Positions 23,511-36,109 of a DNA stretch of 64,000 bases are shown here, piece after piece (positions within the stretch are counted from its first letter, which is position 1; every line of letters begins with the position of its first letter). Where the stretch lies: the NCBI GenBank assembly GCA_027924645.1, contig BSBN01000297.1, positions 2,170,001 through 2,234,000 of the forward strand, given 5' to 3'. A program made the translations under genes and the position numbers. The notes under the pieces are model-generated. The model did not search any database, had not been told where the DNA came from, and was given only the letters and a program-made list of their open reading frames with translations. This stretch comes from Cunninghamia lanceolata. Lineage: Eukaryota; Streptophyta; Pinopsida; Cupressales; Cupressaceae.

Positions 23511-24744
23511 GGAAAAAGAGACACTTTTCATAATTTTCATTCTCTATTTTTGCTCTCTCTCAAACCCTCTTCTTGAAATAATGGAAGAAATTTCTCCATG
23601 GATGATAAGGAAGGATTGCTTGCTTGCTTGAATGGATTTTTGTGTAGTTGTTTCTTGCAGAAAGATTGCTTGCTAAACCCTCTTGGATTCTTGGATTTCA
23701 ATGCATGGTTGAGAGGTAATCTTCTTGGTTTTAATTTATTCTTGCTCTCCTTTGTCATGCCACTTCATGTGGTTTGCTCATGGCTACATTTAAATTGGAA
23801 TTAAGTTGTAGGAGAATGTAGAAGTTATTTAATTTAATTTGCATATGTTTTTGTGTTGGAAACATGGAAAAAAAAAAAAACTCTGCCAAAATTTTTCTAG
23901 AATCACCCAACTCAATTTTATTGGATATTTGGGATGTTGTTTCCATTTTCTATAAAGGGTTGTTCTTCATTTTTCAATAAACCTTGTAGAATGAAAGTTA
24001 GAAAATATGCCAAGGTGCCATAGGGAGCTTTAATGGTGGATTTAGGGCCTTATGGTTATTTTTGTGCATTGTGAAAAATGAAATTTGCATTTTAAGCATT
24101 TCCTTGATGAATCGTTATGTGGGGTGAGTTGTCTCCCTTATGTATACATGTTTTGCATCTTTTTATTTCATGTTGTGATTTTGTCGTCTTGATTTTTGTG
24201 CCATGCCCAATTGGTCAAATTGGTGCATTGGACGTGTAAGAAGAGGTATAAAGGTAGGAGAGAAGTGTCTTTCACCATGCATCATGATACAAAGTGGTCA
24301 TAGGAACTAGCGAGTGAGAGTTTAAACAAGATTAACAATAAGCACATTGGGTAAAAAAATTAATAATAAGATCATCTACGCCAAACAACATCTCTTGGTG
24401 ATACAATGCCCTGTTGTGCTAGGTTTGGGTGTAAAGAGCAACTCTTGTTGATACAATGCCATGTTTTGTTATGAGGAGGTAGTGCCCTCATTTATGCTAC
24501 GAGGAGGTTTATGCCCTCATATTGACACTCTTAGTCCTAGCCTGCTATGTCTCTCTTCCTTTTCTTATCGTTGGAGTTATACTTGATGTGTGTTGTGGCC
24601 CTAGCATTTGCATGTGCATTGTGATTCCTGATTCATGCTTGTATGTGCCTATGATTGACTATGATTTATGCCTTGTTTGGCATGCATTGAAGGTGTGATT
24701 ATTTCCCTTATGTTTGAATGTTCTGATGTCATTCTATTATGCTC

Positions 24745-24895
24745 TTTGGCAAATGTGCCACATGTTATTTATATGCATTTTATGGTAGTGGTACCATGTG
24801 TTATTTGTATGCATTGTATGGTAGTTGTACCATGTGTTATTTATATGTATTGGATTGACAATTGTGCCATGTGTGTTGTGTGCATTGATTGGCGT
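24745..24895. repeat. ~43-bp tandem repeat in S1
   Basis: Four degenerate copies of a unit with TGTGCCATGTGTTATTTATA and GCATTG/TATGGTAGT words. It explains the repeated open frame around 24668-24934. Confidence 0.75.
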
Positions 24896-25755
24896 GTATG
24901 TCATATGTTGTTATTTATACCCTGGATTGTATGAGATATTCCTAGTGGGTTTGCCATGATCACCTTCTCCATAGCTTGGGGGTTGCCTAGAGTTGTGTAG
25001 ACAACTATTGCGCTCAATGATGGCAATATTGTTGGGAGGCGAGTAACATTTCCCCATTGGTCCTTCATGATGATCTTCAGATGCTGGATGGTTTCCTTGT
25101 TCTATTTGTAAGTGGATTATGTCATGCCTTGTGCCTTGATGCACCTTGGAGAGCGTGATGGATTTTAGTGTATTTATGCACTTGTATTTCTTTATTGATT
25201 ATTATAACCTTTGTAAAGTAGGTATTTTGTGACCATTGTAATAAGATGTTATTGATCCTATGAGATGATTTATGATGTTGGATATGATTCATCTATGTTT
25301 AGGATGAATCCCTTCAAATATTGTAATTATTGGATTTAATCTTGTATTTTTCCATGCCTCGGTTTGTGAGGACATTGGCATGATTTGTATTATTTCACAT
25401 GTATTATTGCTATGTTAGCATGTTTAGACTCATTTAATTGATGTCATATTTGATTCTATGGTGATGTTAGTGGTGGATCATATTCTTCCCACATAGGTGG
25501 TGACGACCCTACCTTATCTTTTGGCATGTGTCGACATTGGTGTCGATCACGTGTGGCGTTTTGTGATGCTTTTGTCCTTTTGGGCTATTTGGTCAATGTT
25601 GGCTTTATGCCTTATTTTTCATGTTCAGTAGTTGGGCTACATGCCTTGGTGTCTTCTAGAGCATCTAAATCATGTTTTGAGTCTTTGGTGAGACTTAGAA
25701 GAAATTTTGAGTTTTTCATACTTTTGGATTTTTGTCCATTTTTTGGACATTGCCA

Positions 25756-25878
25756 GGACTACATCGCCCAGCACCGGAGTCCAAGGACTACAGCGCCTAG
25801 CACTGGAGTCCAAGGACTATAATGCCCATTGCTGGAGTCTAGAGGACTACAGTGCCCAATGTTGGTGTCCTGGCCAGA
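25756..25878. repeat. ~31-bp tandem repeat in S1
   Basis: Four copies of a unit with AGGACTACAGCGCC and AGCACTGGAGTCC, GC-rich against an AT-rich background. Confidence 0.8.
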
Positions 25879-26508
25879 GGGGCCCAGATTTGGTGTTTGA
25901 AATGGTCTCTTGTGCCCCGATCTAGCCGTTTAACCCTCTTGTGATACTTGTTGTCAAAAGGTGCTCTTTTGGCCACCTGAGTGTATCCATGGTGATATCT
26001 CCATGAGGTGATGTACATCCTTGGATTATCCCCACTTTTGTTTGGTAAGTGTGCCTTTGCATGAGATTGGCTAGCAACCATTCCTAGTGGTTGAGGGCTT
26101 GTACCTCCTAGTTGATCCATCTCGTGGGTGAGTGTTACCTTGTTATATTTGGGATGTCTTGTGTAGTCATGGAATGGATGAAGATTTATGTCACCCTCAT
26201 ACTACTCCATGTGTTAGTGAGGGAGTGAGGTCGTGGATGTTTATCTGATCTTCATCTTGGAGTGAGCTCCACCTCTTGCTTGGTCATCATGATGAGTTGC
26301 CACATGATGAGTGAAGTCTTCTGCATGTGCCACCTTACTTAGTGCAATGGTGATATTGTCCTTGGTATTTTCATCCTTATTGCAACACCTTGTGTGTGCA
26401 TGAGTGCAATACGACATGTGAATGTTGTACTTGCAAACAAAAAAACATTGTTGGTTCAATGTTTGTTTAGCTAATGCTTTGGGTGAAAACCTGGGGCATT
26501 ACACAAGG

Positions 26509-26745
26509 AATCTCCTAAAACAACCCAAGGATAAAAATGCAGAGAGGTTTGGAACCTACAAAGAGTTTATGGACAAACATAATAATAAAAGTGGAGGAAC
26601 AACAAGAGAAGAACAAAGAAAAATTGCATGAAAAATGAGGAATTCTACACCAGGAACCACCACAAACAAGCACCTCTACACCATAAGTGTAGATATCAAA
26701 GAGGTTGAATCTAGGATCCTAGGGGTCACATGTTGAGGTAGAGCA
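26509..26745 (+). pseudogene. ORF-U copy 1, 3' part (after S1)
   Basis: The frame resumes right after the S1 TSD and matches copy 2: L-L-K-Q-P-K-D... and E-R-F-G-T-Y-K-E-F here, against L-L-S-Q-P-R-D... and E-R-F-G-T-Y-E-E at about 51065-51125. The E-E-Q-R-K-I-A segment ends at a stop near 26631, and weak similarity continues to about 26745. The flanking continuity confirms that S1 inserted into an existing copy of this frame. Confidence 0.6.
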
Positions 26746-27348
26746 AGGGGCATCATTATAGGCCTTTGATCCTTCTATAGAACCTTCAAAAGTGGGTCGG
26801 TTAGCTCACAAAAGATCTCTCATGTGAGTTGTTGCCACATTGTCCTCATCTACTAACTATCTATTTCCCCTTAGGGGTTTATTCTGCAAGGGTATCTCAT
26901 TCACTCTAGATCATCATAGGCTCCTAGAGTATTCCCTTTCACCACCTCCATGCATCATTTCTTCCCCAGTCTGAGATGGATGTCAACTCCCTAAATGTCT
27001 TCCCTCCTAACGAGGGGACAATCTAGCGAAGCTCTCCTAAAAAAGGACCATCACCTGTGGTGCACCTAAAGGGTCTTCAAGTTGATCTCACCTTATTATA
27101 GGGTAGTGGTCACTTTTAATTTCCAATGACTTTCGATCAAAGCTAGTGTTCTCTCCTAGATGAGAGTGGTATGATCTGGGAGGCATCTTTCCTACCACAT
27201 ATGAAAGGATTAGCACACACATGCAAATATACAATGTCATGCTAAGCTAGGCAAGGAATAGGAAACACAAAACTAGAATGCTCTAAATAAACACTTAAGA
27301 AAACACATAAGAAAGCACATAAACCAGTGCTCCTAATGTTGCAACATG
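26746..27348. other. Unassigned stretch before L3, probably leader of a minus-strand element
   Basis: No coding frame is recognised on either strand. Since a minus-strand PBS and LTR lie immediately to the right, this is best read as the start of that element's interior, truncated on the left. Confidence 0.4.
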
Positions 27349-27361
27349 GGCTTTGATACCA
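27349..27361 (-). other. Primer-binding site next to LTR L3
   Basis: Minus strand TGGTATCAAAGCC, identical to the chromovirus PBS, two bases from the LTR end. It fixes L3 as a 5' LTR read right to left. Confidence 0.75.
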
Positions 27362-28171
27362 AATATAATGCCCCAAGCTTTTTCTTGACACATTAACAAA
27401 TAAAAGATGACTAAATAATTTTTTTGCATAACAAAAGGTGGTAATAAGCAACCACACAACAAAGTAGCATTTCCAAGGTGTCATATGCAACCCCTGATGA
27501 CACATTTGACATGCACAACAATGCATGAGCACAATTACACAGGCAGAAGACTTACTCTACCATGGGACAAGACACCACAGTCAACACAGACAATGAGGCA
27601 TGGAAGAGAGATAGGATCTTCAAAACCACTGGGTTACCTTCATAACACCTCTACTAAACCACCCTTCAAGTTTCACTATGTTATGAAAAGAAGAAAGGCT
27701 ACAAACTACCATTTTTGGATTTCTTAAAGAACCTATAGGTGGGTCAGATTTTGGACCCAAACTACAACTTGCAACTCTACATACATCAGACTTGGAGTTT
27801 GGGACACAAATGCAACTCACAACCCTGTGAACTTCAGACTTCATCGGTAGCTGCAACATGAAAAGGGACCTCAAACTTCAGAAAAGAAAGATGTTTCTAC
27901 TTTGGACACTTCTTGCAAGTTGCATGTTTGCAAAGTGTAATTGGCTTCCAAACTCCAAACCAACATCATGTCGGGCTTCAGACCTTGCTTGCAATTTTCA
28001 CATTTGCAAAGATGCAAGTGAACGTCAAAATCTTGAGCTTCATGACACTTCAGACCTAAGGAGAAAAATGATAAGGGACATTTCTACAAATGCATTTGAT
28101 ATCCCTGATCTTGAACACTTATTGCATCAACCTCCAAATTCTTGGTACAACTCATGTTATACACTATGCAC

Positions 28172-29646
28172 TGTTGAGTACACGTGTCTCAGATTTATAG
28201 GCATCGGTAAGAGTTGATTTGAGTCTCAGTGATCGACAAGTATCTCAGCGATCACATTGTTCATAGTGGATTGTTCTTTGCATTGGCGAGATGGTGTGTT
28301 GTGTTACTCTGACAGTTGGACATCGGCGTGACAAACCTTATCGGCGTGCTGTGGACATCTCCTTCCAATGTGTTGGGTTACTCCGATGGAGGTTTGGCGT
28401 CGGTGATAGTCATTCCGATGATCAGCGTGACAAGTGATATCGACGTGGCTGGAAGATGTCTCTTTGGTAGTTCATGTTACAACAACAAAGGTTTGACATC
28501 GGCAAGACATGTCACTTCGATATGTGTCTCTCCCACACTTCAGGTTACTCCAATGAGGTCTTGGCATCGGCGAGACATTGACATTTCGGTGAGACCCTGA
28601 AATGGGTCTCACCGATGGTCTGACATGATCTATTTGCGTTGATCGTCAATGGAACCATATGATTTCGGAGGAACTAGGTTGCTGGTCCCAAAGATGGAGC
28701 GATAGACCATTAGCAGGTGGATCACTGGTCGTGTCAGGTAAAAGTGTGTGACGTTAAGTATACCCGTGGTCTTGTATATAAACTGATCAAAGGATCACTG
28801 ACTAATGAATGTGGGATAACTAGATCTCACGAATATGAACAGTCGTGGAAACGGTTATGAGCTGGGATACTAGGAATTGGTTTGACAGTGGTGACATGGC
28901 TCCTTGACATGGTGGAAGGACAGAATAGCCAATGTTGTATTGGCAATGCATATCACAATTATTGTCAATTGAATGATTGCCTTTTGTAACTGTCTAGTCT
29001 GTTATGGTAGTCGAACCGAGTGTTCTCTTTTGTAATGTGATATATTAAACGTATTGTAATAGAGGGCAAGTGTGCAAAGAGAGGGAGACAAAGAGAGTTT
29101 GGGCTATTCTATTAGGTTGGTTATTAGAGACGAAGAAGAGTAGTCTCGACACTCATACATGGACATGTAGTTCTAAATGCTGGATGAGTGTGATACCTGG
29201 AACCGGGCAAGACAAATAGAGAGAAGAGGAGTGATTGTCGAATAATCTCTAGATGGAATAGGATGTTAATCTCCATGAAAGGGCTTAGTGCCTAAATTGT
29301 ATTGTAACTGTATTTTCTGTTGCTGAATAATACAATGGCGATCTGGGCTTTTGGAGTGTGGGGTTTTTTACCCGAAAGGGTTTTCCCCACGTAAATCTGT
29401 GTTCATCTCTTTTGTTCCATCTTTCATGTTTAATGGCTCTATTATTGAAAGTGTATAATTTTGCTGTTGAAACTAGTTAATGTTGCTTGTACTTTCCTCT
29501 AAGGGTTAATGTTGGAAATGAACTATGTCTGATTCCGCTTTGTGGCATAATTGTGAGTGTTTTAGAGGTAATCTAATGAAATTTAAAGTTACCGAAGACA
29601 CCATTGTTCTCAGATGTTCTTTTTGAGATGCTTTCATTTCCTTTCA
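28172..29646 (+). repeat. LARD 5' LTR
   Basis: 1,475 bp, TGTTGAG...CTTTCA. The U3 part repeats ATCGGCG(A/T)GAC-type words many times (28200-28620). A TATA box (TATATAAA) is at 28775-28782. Confidence 0.92.
28775..28782 (+). promoter_or_regulatory. TATA box of LARD 5' LTR
   Basis: TATATAAA, repeated at the matching place in the 3' LTR (33321-33328). Confidence 0.7.
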
Positions 29647-29648
29647 AA

Positions 29649-29661
29649 TGGTATTAGAGCC
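29649..29661 (+). other. Primer-binding site of the LARD
   Basis: TGGTATTAGAGCC, two bases after the 5' LTR; a one-base variant of the initiator-Met tRNA PBS. Confidence 0.85.
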
Positions 29662-32600
29662 TTCTGATAGGATTTGTTTGTTCCTAGTGTTTTTGGTTCT
29701 GGGTATTTCTTCTGTAAAGATTTCTTAGCCTGGAAAGCTTGAGGAAATCAGAAGGAATCGACTAATGATTGATCCTTGTTTAAGTGAAGTCTTGCAGTTG
29801 ATCTTGTTTTCATGTTACAACAGGCACTTAAAGGATGGTGAAGATGGAGAAACTGGAGCTGGTCATATTGAAATTATGTGGTCTGAGGCTCCTAGTTGAC
29901 AGCGAAATAATCCTGATGCATGGGGAGTGATTCTTTGCTTTGTGGTTGTGCTACAACAAAGCTTTCATATTGGGTGTATGTGTGGAGGCTCCCTAGTGAT
30001 ATGGAGAAGCCTGTTCAGCCATGGAGTAATGTGCTTATGTTGGGTGTTTTCTCCTGGTATTAGAAGGCATAACTTTATGTTACCCTGATTGCATGTAGGA
30101 TATGGAGTTGATCATTGGATGATCTGGAAGCTTCTGAAATAGCCTGTCTCCCTCGGATGCATGTGCATGTTAGTGGTTATGGAGTTGGCCTAAAAGTGGG
30201 TCTGAAGTTCTTGAACTACTATTTCCTTTTAAGGATGTGCTGTACTTGCATGAATCAGATTCATGTTCCTTGGATTTGAGGGTTTTATAGTTTTTTCTTA
30301 AAATCTATGGTTATGCATATTCATGATAATCCATTTTGTTTTAGTTTAACTGTTATGGTGTTATTATTGAAGACTTTAGAGTCAACCAGATGTGAAGTGG
30401 GTATGGATGTGCATGGGTGTTTTTCAAACACAGTAGTTTTGCAAGTTTTACACGGTCAAGAGAAAAAGTTGTGGTTTGATTATTTCAGTGTTTATGTAGA
30501 TTTGTTAGTTGGCCTTGTCTGTGGTCACTTGTGCATTGGTGTGACTACTTCAGGATGAGAGGATGGATGTTGTAAAGTACTTGAATAGTCAGTTAAGGGG
30601 ACTTGTAGCATGTGTATCATGATGTCATGAATAGCTTGGATACACAGGTTTGTGTAAGCTATTGACAGTGATAGTGTATTTCCTTGGTTTGGAGATCTTG
30701 GTACCACTTGGTTTTATTGTCACATGGACATGTTAATGTGTGGACCAGGAGGATTTTCAGATTAGGAGAAGTTTGGTCATGATGCTTGGAAAGCTTGGTT
30801 GTCACAGTTCTGTGGGAGCTTTAGCAATGACTGTGAATTTGTCACTTGGTGATGGATAATCTTCTTTAGTGTTGTAGATGTTACTAGGAGGAGCTCTTAG
30901 ATCCTGTTGCTGCAGTAGGGTTCTTTTGCATATGCAGGGGCACTATTTGAGGATGTGTAACATCTTGGAGCCATGGAGGATTCATGAAATCCTTGGCCGA
31001 GGTGTTGGTGGTGCTTGACAAGTGATGTTGTTTTAGAGTTTGGTTTGTTTCATGTCATGGTATTTTCTTGATTTATGCATTTGAGTTTTGGCATGATACA
31101 TTGCTCTTGAGACCATGGTTATGTTCACCTAGAGCATGGAATTTCCTAAGGGGGATGGTAAGATCATGATGTCATGATAAGTTCCTGATTTAGATGATTG
31201 GAGCTTTGACAATGGTCTGGTGGTTCTGTGTGTGTTAGGTGCATTGATCTTTTGCTTGATTACTTCATGTTGGTGTAGTGATGCATTTGGAGTTTAGCAT
31301 GAAATGATTATTTGCAAATGCTCATGGGTACATGGAGAATAAGGTGAGGTTGCAATTCTCTTGAGATGAGAGAATTGTTGTTGATGGTTACTCTTGATGA
31401 AGATTTCAGCATAAATTCTGAGGAGCCTACACCTTGGTTGGACATGAGTTCAACAGAGACCAATGAGGAGATTGCTCTTGGAGAAGTCATGTAGACTTGG
31501 TTACCCTGGAGGAGCATTCTCATTCCCACTCTTGGTCTTCTCAACGGATAATCATCTGAGAGGTATTGCCCATTGTTTCTCTCAGGTGTTTTATGCTTTC
31601 TTTCATAGACATGGATCTTGAACTGCTGATATATGGTTCTAGAGGATTCATTGTGAGAGATGGATAGCATGATTATCTCTTTGTACATTTGAGTTTAAAG
31701 ATATCATTCACTGATGTATATTGTTAGGAGATGGTTTTATGGGCTAATTTCCTCAAATGGGAAATGGAGTAGTTTGATCTTCTTAGAGAAGCTTACGTCC
31801 ATATTTTATAATTACATGATAGATATGTTGTGTTTGATCTTTGAAATTGAATGGGTGGGTGTTGTTATGCTGTTCTCTTTGGGGTGTTGTGAAGGAGATC
31901 ATACTTGACACATTGGCATTCAAAGGTGTATGTAGAAGGATTGTCTACATGTATATGATGTGCAGAGTTACTCTCTATGGTCCTGGTTGTCTTCCTGGAT
32001 GGTTTGTTTCACACTACATTGGTTTGAGGTTTGATTGGAGCTAAGGTGGTCACTAGTTTGTGGTCATGTGTTTTCACTTATGTTCTTGGGTGATGGCATG
32101 GAGGTTCTGTTATCTCTTTCCTTTGTTGGGTGTGGAGAACTTGGGAGAGTTCTGGACTAGTGGTGAGGAGTTGTTCTTGCAGGTTATTTGATTACAGGTG
32201 TTGCGTATCATTGTGGATGTTTCCTTAGTACTACATGATGTTTACACTTTCTATGTGATGTTTTTGGTAGATTTGATATGCCCTAATCTTTTTCAGATCT
32301 GCATTACCCATGCAGTGGGAGTTCTTGGATGTGTTTGGTCTTCTTCGACTGGTTGACACATGGAGCTTGTATTTGCAGTTGATGGGTGTATATGTAGGTG
32401 GCATGAGTTTACTGAAGTGAATACCTTTGAGGTCTAGGTGGCTAGATGAATCAGCACTTGCTGTGTGTGCTATTTTCAGTTGCATGGGTTTTGTTTAGTT
32501 GGATGGGAGTAGCTAGTTTTCTGGTTGTTATTCTAGCTGATGTTCGATCTTGTTTCTGGAGGATGACTTCATGGTTGTGTTCAGGATCAAGCTTTGAAGT

Positions 32601-32703
32601 TGATAATCTTGATGCTTTTGTATAGCTTGTGAGCACATTGGAGTGGAGGTAGTGTCTAAGCTGATACAGTGACTTTGAGCATTGATGGAATCTTGTAAAT
32701 CCT
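29662..32703 (+). other. LARD interior without recognisable coding
   Basis: TG-rich on the + strand. Frames such as 30307-30558 (+) and 31308-31688 (-) show no domain that I recognise. Confidence 0.7.
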
Positions 32704-32719
32704 TTGTCAAGTGGGAAAA
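32704..32719 (+). other. Polypurine tract of the LARD
   Basis: The purine-rich end AAGTGGGAAAA directly precedes the 3' LTR. Confidence 0.7.
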
Positions 32720-34192
32720 TGTTGAGTACACATGTCTCAAATTTACAGGCATCGGCAAGAGTTGATCTGAGTCTCAACGATCGGCAAGTATCTCAGCGAT
32801 CACATTGTTCACAGTGGATTATTCTTTGCATTGGTGAGATGGTGTGTTGTGTTACTTTGATAGTTGGACATCGGCGTGACAAACCTTATCGGCGTGCTGT
32901 GGATATCTCCTTCCGATGTGTTGGGTCACTCCGATGGAGGTTTGGCGTCGGTGAGTCATTTCGTCGATCGGCGTGACAAGTGACATCAGCGTGGCTAGAA
33001 GATGTCTCTCTGGTACTTCATGTTACACTGACAAAGGTTTGACATCGGCGAGACATGTCACTTCGGTATGTGTCTCTCCCATAGTTCGGGTTACTCTGAT
33101 GAGGTCTTGGCATCGATGAGACATCGACATTTCGGCGAGACCCTGAAATGGGTCTCACCGATGGTCTAACATGATCTATTTGCTTTGATCGTCGATGGAA
33201 CCATATGATTTTAGTGGAACTAGGTTGTTGGTCCCAAAGATGGAGCGATAGACCATTAGCAGGTGGATCATTGGTCGTGTCAGGCAAAAGTGTGCGACGT
33301 TAAGTATACCCGTGGTCTTGTATATAAACTGATCAAAGGATCGCTAACTGATGAATGTGGGATAATTAGATCTCACAAATATGAACAGTCGTGGAAACGG
33401 TTATGAGCTGGGATGCTAGGAATTGGTTTGACAGTGGTGACATGGCTCCTTGACATGGTGGAAGGACAGAATAGCCAATGTTGTATTGGCAATGCATATC
33501 ACAATTATTGTCAATTGAATGATTGCCTTTTGTAACTGTCTGGTCCATTATGGTAGTCAAACTAAATGTTCTCTTCTATAATGTGATATATTAAATGCAT
33601 TCTAATAGAGGGCAAGTGTGTGAAGAGAGGGAGACAGAGAGAGTTTGGGCTATTCTGTTAGGTTGGTTATTAGAGACAAAGAAGAGTAGTCTCGACACTC
33701 ATGCATGGACATGTAGTTCTGAATGCTGGATGAGTGTGATACCTGGAACCGGGCAAGACAAAGAGAGAGAAGAGGAGTGACTGTCGAATAATCTCCAGAT
33801 GGAACAAGATGTTAATCTCCATGAAAGGGCTTAGTGCCTGAATTGTATTGTAACTGTATTTTATATTGCTGAATAATACAATGGCGATCTGGGCTTTTGG
33901 AGTGTGGGGTTTTTTACCCAAAAGGGTTTTCCCCACGTAAATATGTGTTCATCTCTTCTGTTCCATCTTTCATGTTTAATGGTTCTATTATTGAAACTGT
34001 ATAATTCTGTTGTTGAAACTGGTTAATGTTGCTTGTACTTTCCTCTAAGGGTTAATGTTGGAAATGAACTATGTCTGATTCCGCTTTGTGGCATAGTTGT
34101 GAGTGTTTTAGAGGCAATCTTATGAAATTTAAAGTTACCAAAGACACCATTGTTCTCAGATGTTCATTTTGAGATGCTTTCATTTCCTTTCA
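32720..34192 (+). repeat. LARD 3' LTR
   Basis: 1,473-bp copy of 28172-29646, followed by TSD TGCAC. Confidence 0.92.
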
Positions 34193-36109
34193 TGCACCGA
34201 GTTTTCAGACTCTAGCATTGCTGCTTCAAGGTTCAAACTCTGAGTGCAAACTGTAACTTTAGACTGGCAGTGCCTATTTGCAGTACATTTTGAACTGTAT
34301 TTTTGGCCTACAAAATAGAGAGTTGGAAAAGCTCTAAGACAGGGGAACAACAACATGCTTTCCCTTTACTCTCTAAGGCGTAACTTCCTTGATTTAAGAG
34401 TTGTTCATAAATGGTCTTAGGGATATGTTTTTGAGGATGTGGGCTCTAACTTGGACATATGAAATTGTTCCAAAATACATAGATCCCAAGAGTAGGAAGA
34501 TTAGTACATATCACTATAAAAACTAAATAAACATAATATACAACTAAATTACAACTAAGTAAATATAGGAATACTACATATTCACCAAATCATCAAGATG
34601 CACAAACTCTCAACACGTAATCCAATAATCTCAGAGATCTCCAAATCCATAGCAATGGTACAACACACTACCCAACCATGTGGTACCCTTAGGCCCTCCC
34701 CACTATACTGAGAGACAAACACAAGGATACATCCACACTCACACAATACAAAATATGGATACATTCATGCCAAAAAACATGAATAGCATAGAGTTACAAC
34801 ATCCAGTTACACCAAATTTAATAATTAAAAGGCAATAGCATAATGCTCTTAATCATGTCGAATGCAAAATCCAATTGTGAGAAAGGATGAGAATCCTAGA
34901 CTCGAACAAGGAGTGTCATCATAGTGGCTTGATAGCCATGTGATCTTTGGGAGTTGATGTCCTTCCACGAAGTCACTCAATAACATTCACCAACTACCAT
35001 GAGTCATGACATGTCCTTCACAACCAATTGAATCCATCCAAGGTCTTCAATCTGGCACGCATATCTTGTTTAACATGTTTTAATTACCCAAATGAGTTTT
35101 AGTTATCACTTAATTAAACTCTCCCTTTCTCTCTCCTCATGTATCACTCTAGATCACATTGAGTGGTTAAATCCACTCCTCTCCTAATCTAGACCTCAAT
35201 CCTCAAGGCCCATCACTCCAATTCTACCAATTGGGTGTGGCACAGAAAATAATGCAACATCGTCTACAACATAATGCTACTTGAGATGCATATTTTCAAT
35301 TCATAAAGAATACTATTCTTTTCACAATATAATTCAAACAACCAAGTCCTAATTTGTAATTTTACCATTTTCACATGAAGTTACAAAACCATAAAATTCT
35401 TCATGCCTCCATTAATGGAGTAGCATGCTATCTTCAAGTTTCCCCTATTTTAATTTTGGAGTAAATAAAAACTAAGACTACCCTTTGATGCATAATTTAC
35501 CCAACATCAACAATCACACTTCAAATTGAGAGAATGGAATTCTAGGAAAATTTTTCCATAATAATGTCTCTAAAATGAATATTTTTCAATTTTGTAACCT
35601 ACAATTAAAATTTGTGAAATTACAAAATAAACTTACAATGCAATGATTCTCCTACCATGAGGAACTCAATGCAACTATCCATTATAGCATAACTAAGTTT
35701 TAATCTCTATTTCAAATAATTTTAATAAAAGAATGCAAAGAGGGAAGATACCTCCAACAAGAAATCAACAATGGAAGAATTCCTCCTTTTGCTACAATCA
35801 CACTCCAAGAAAATACTTTCTCCAAGAACACAACAATCCAATCTAAACAACTCCACTTCCACAAAGTAATTCCAATCATTTCCCAAATTTTATTTCAAAA
35901 AAAAGCAAGAAAAGGGTTTGAGAGAGAGAGAGTTTTGGGAAGATGAAGAATGAATCATGCATTTTCAAATTCAAATTTTTCTTTTTTACTTTTCTTTTCT
36001 TTTTCCTCATTTTAAATTAAAATTTCCAATTAAATATTTTAAAACATAACCTTGGAAATAAACCAATTCCTCAAAGCTATATTTCCAACCCCATTTAACA
36101 TTAAGGCTA

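Larger units (their letters stand above)
5686..26503 (+). mobile_element. S1: 4.0-kb solo LTR, split by element A
   Basis: S1 begins TGTAATGCCC at 5686 and ends GGGGCATTACA at 26503, a matching inverted terminal pair. The 5-bp direct repeat CAAGG lies at 5681-5685 and 26504-26508. Its own DNA is 5686-6043 plus 22827-26503 (about 4,035 bp); the rest is element A. It has an LTR-type TATA box at 23503 and no coding frame, PBS or PPT. The inverted LTR L3 (27364 on) is a relative with a PBS attached, which supports calling S1 an LTR left by LTR-LTR recombination. It interrupts ORF-U copy 1. Confidence 0.85.
22827..26503 (+). repeat. S1 LTR, right segment
   Basis: Main body of the solo LTR with the TATA box at 23503 and several internal tandem repeats. 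A stretch at 24199-24233 matches, in reverse complement, L3 at 35211-35245, placing both LTRs in one family. Small ORFs, including those of 70-98 codons, come from repeats and are not recognised as genes. Confidence 0.8.
28172..34192 (+). mobile_element. Complete non-coding LTR retrotransposon (LARD type)
   Basis: 6,021 bp with LTRs 28172-29646 and 32720-34192 and a perfect TSD TGCAC (28167-28171, 34193-34197). PBS is at 29649 and PPT ends at 32719. The 3.07-kb interior (29662-32703) has no Gag, protease, RT or integrase similarity on either strand; its longest frames are short and unrecognised. Such elements rely on proteins from other copies. The LTRs are close to identical, so the insertion is fairly recent. 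Confidence 0.92.
27364..36109 (-). repeat. L3: S1-family LTR in reverse orientation, split by the LARD element
   Basis: It begins TATAATGCCCC on +, one base from TGTAATGCCCC (the reverse complement of the S1 end). Segments are 27364-28171 and 34198-36109. The clearest match to S1 is 35211-35245 against 24199-24233, reversed. A CT/GA-rich stretch near 35905-35935 matches the post-TATA region of S1. The far end is not found; element B begins at 36110. No genes are seen in it. Confidence 0.65.

Noticed and set aside
27349..27361. tRNA-like sequence, also at 16768 and 29649
   Set aside because: These match tRNA 3' ends only as primer-binding sites next to LTRs; no tRNA cloverleaf surrounds them.
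30307..31688. Short frames in the LARD interior as accessory genes
   Set aside because: No domain, no conserved start context, and length near chance expectation.
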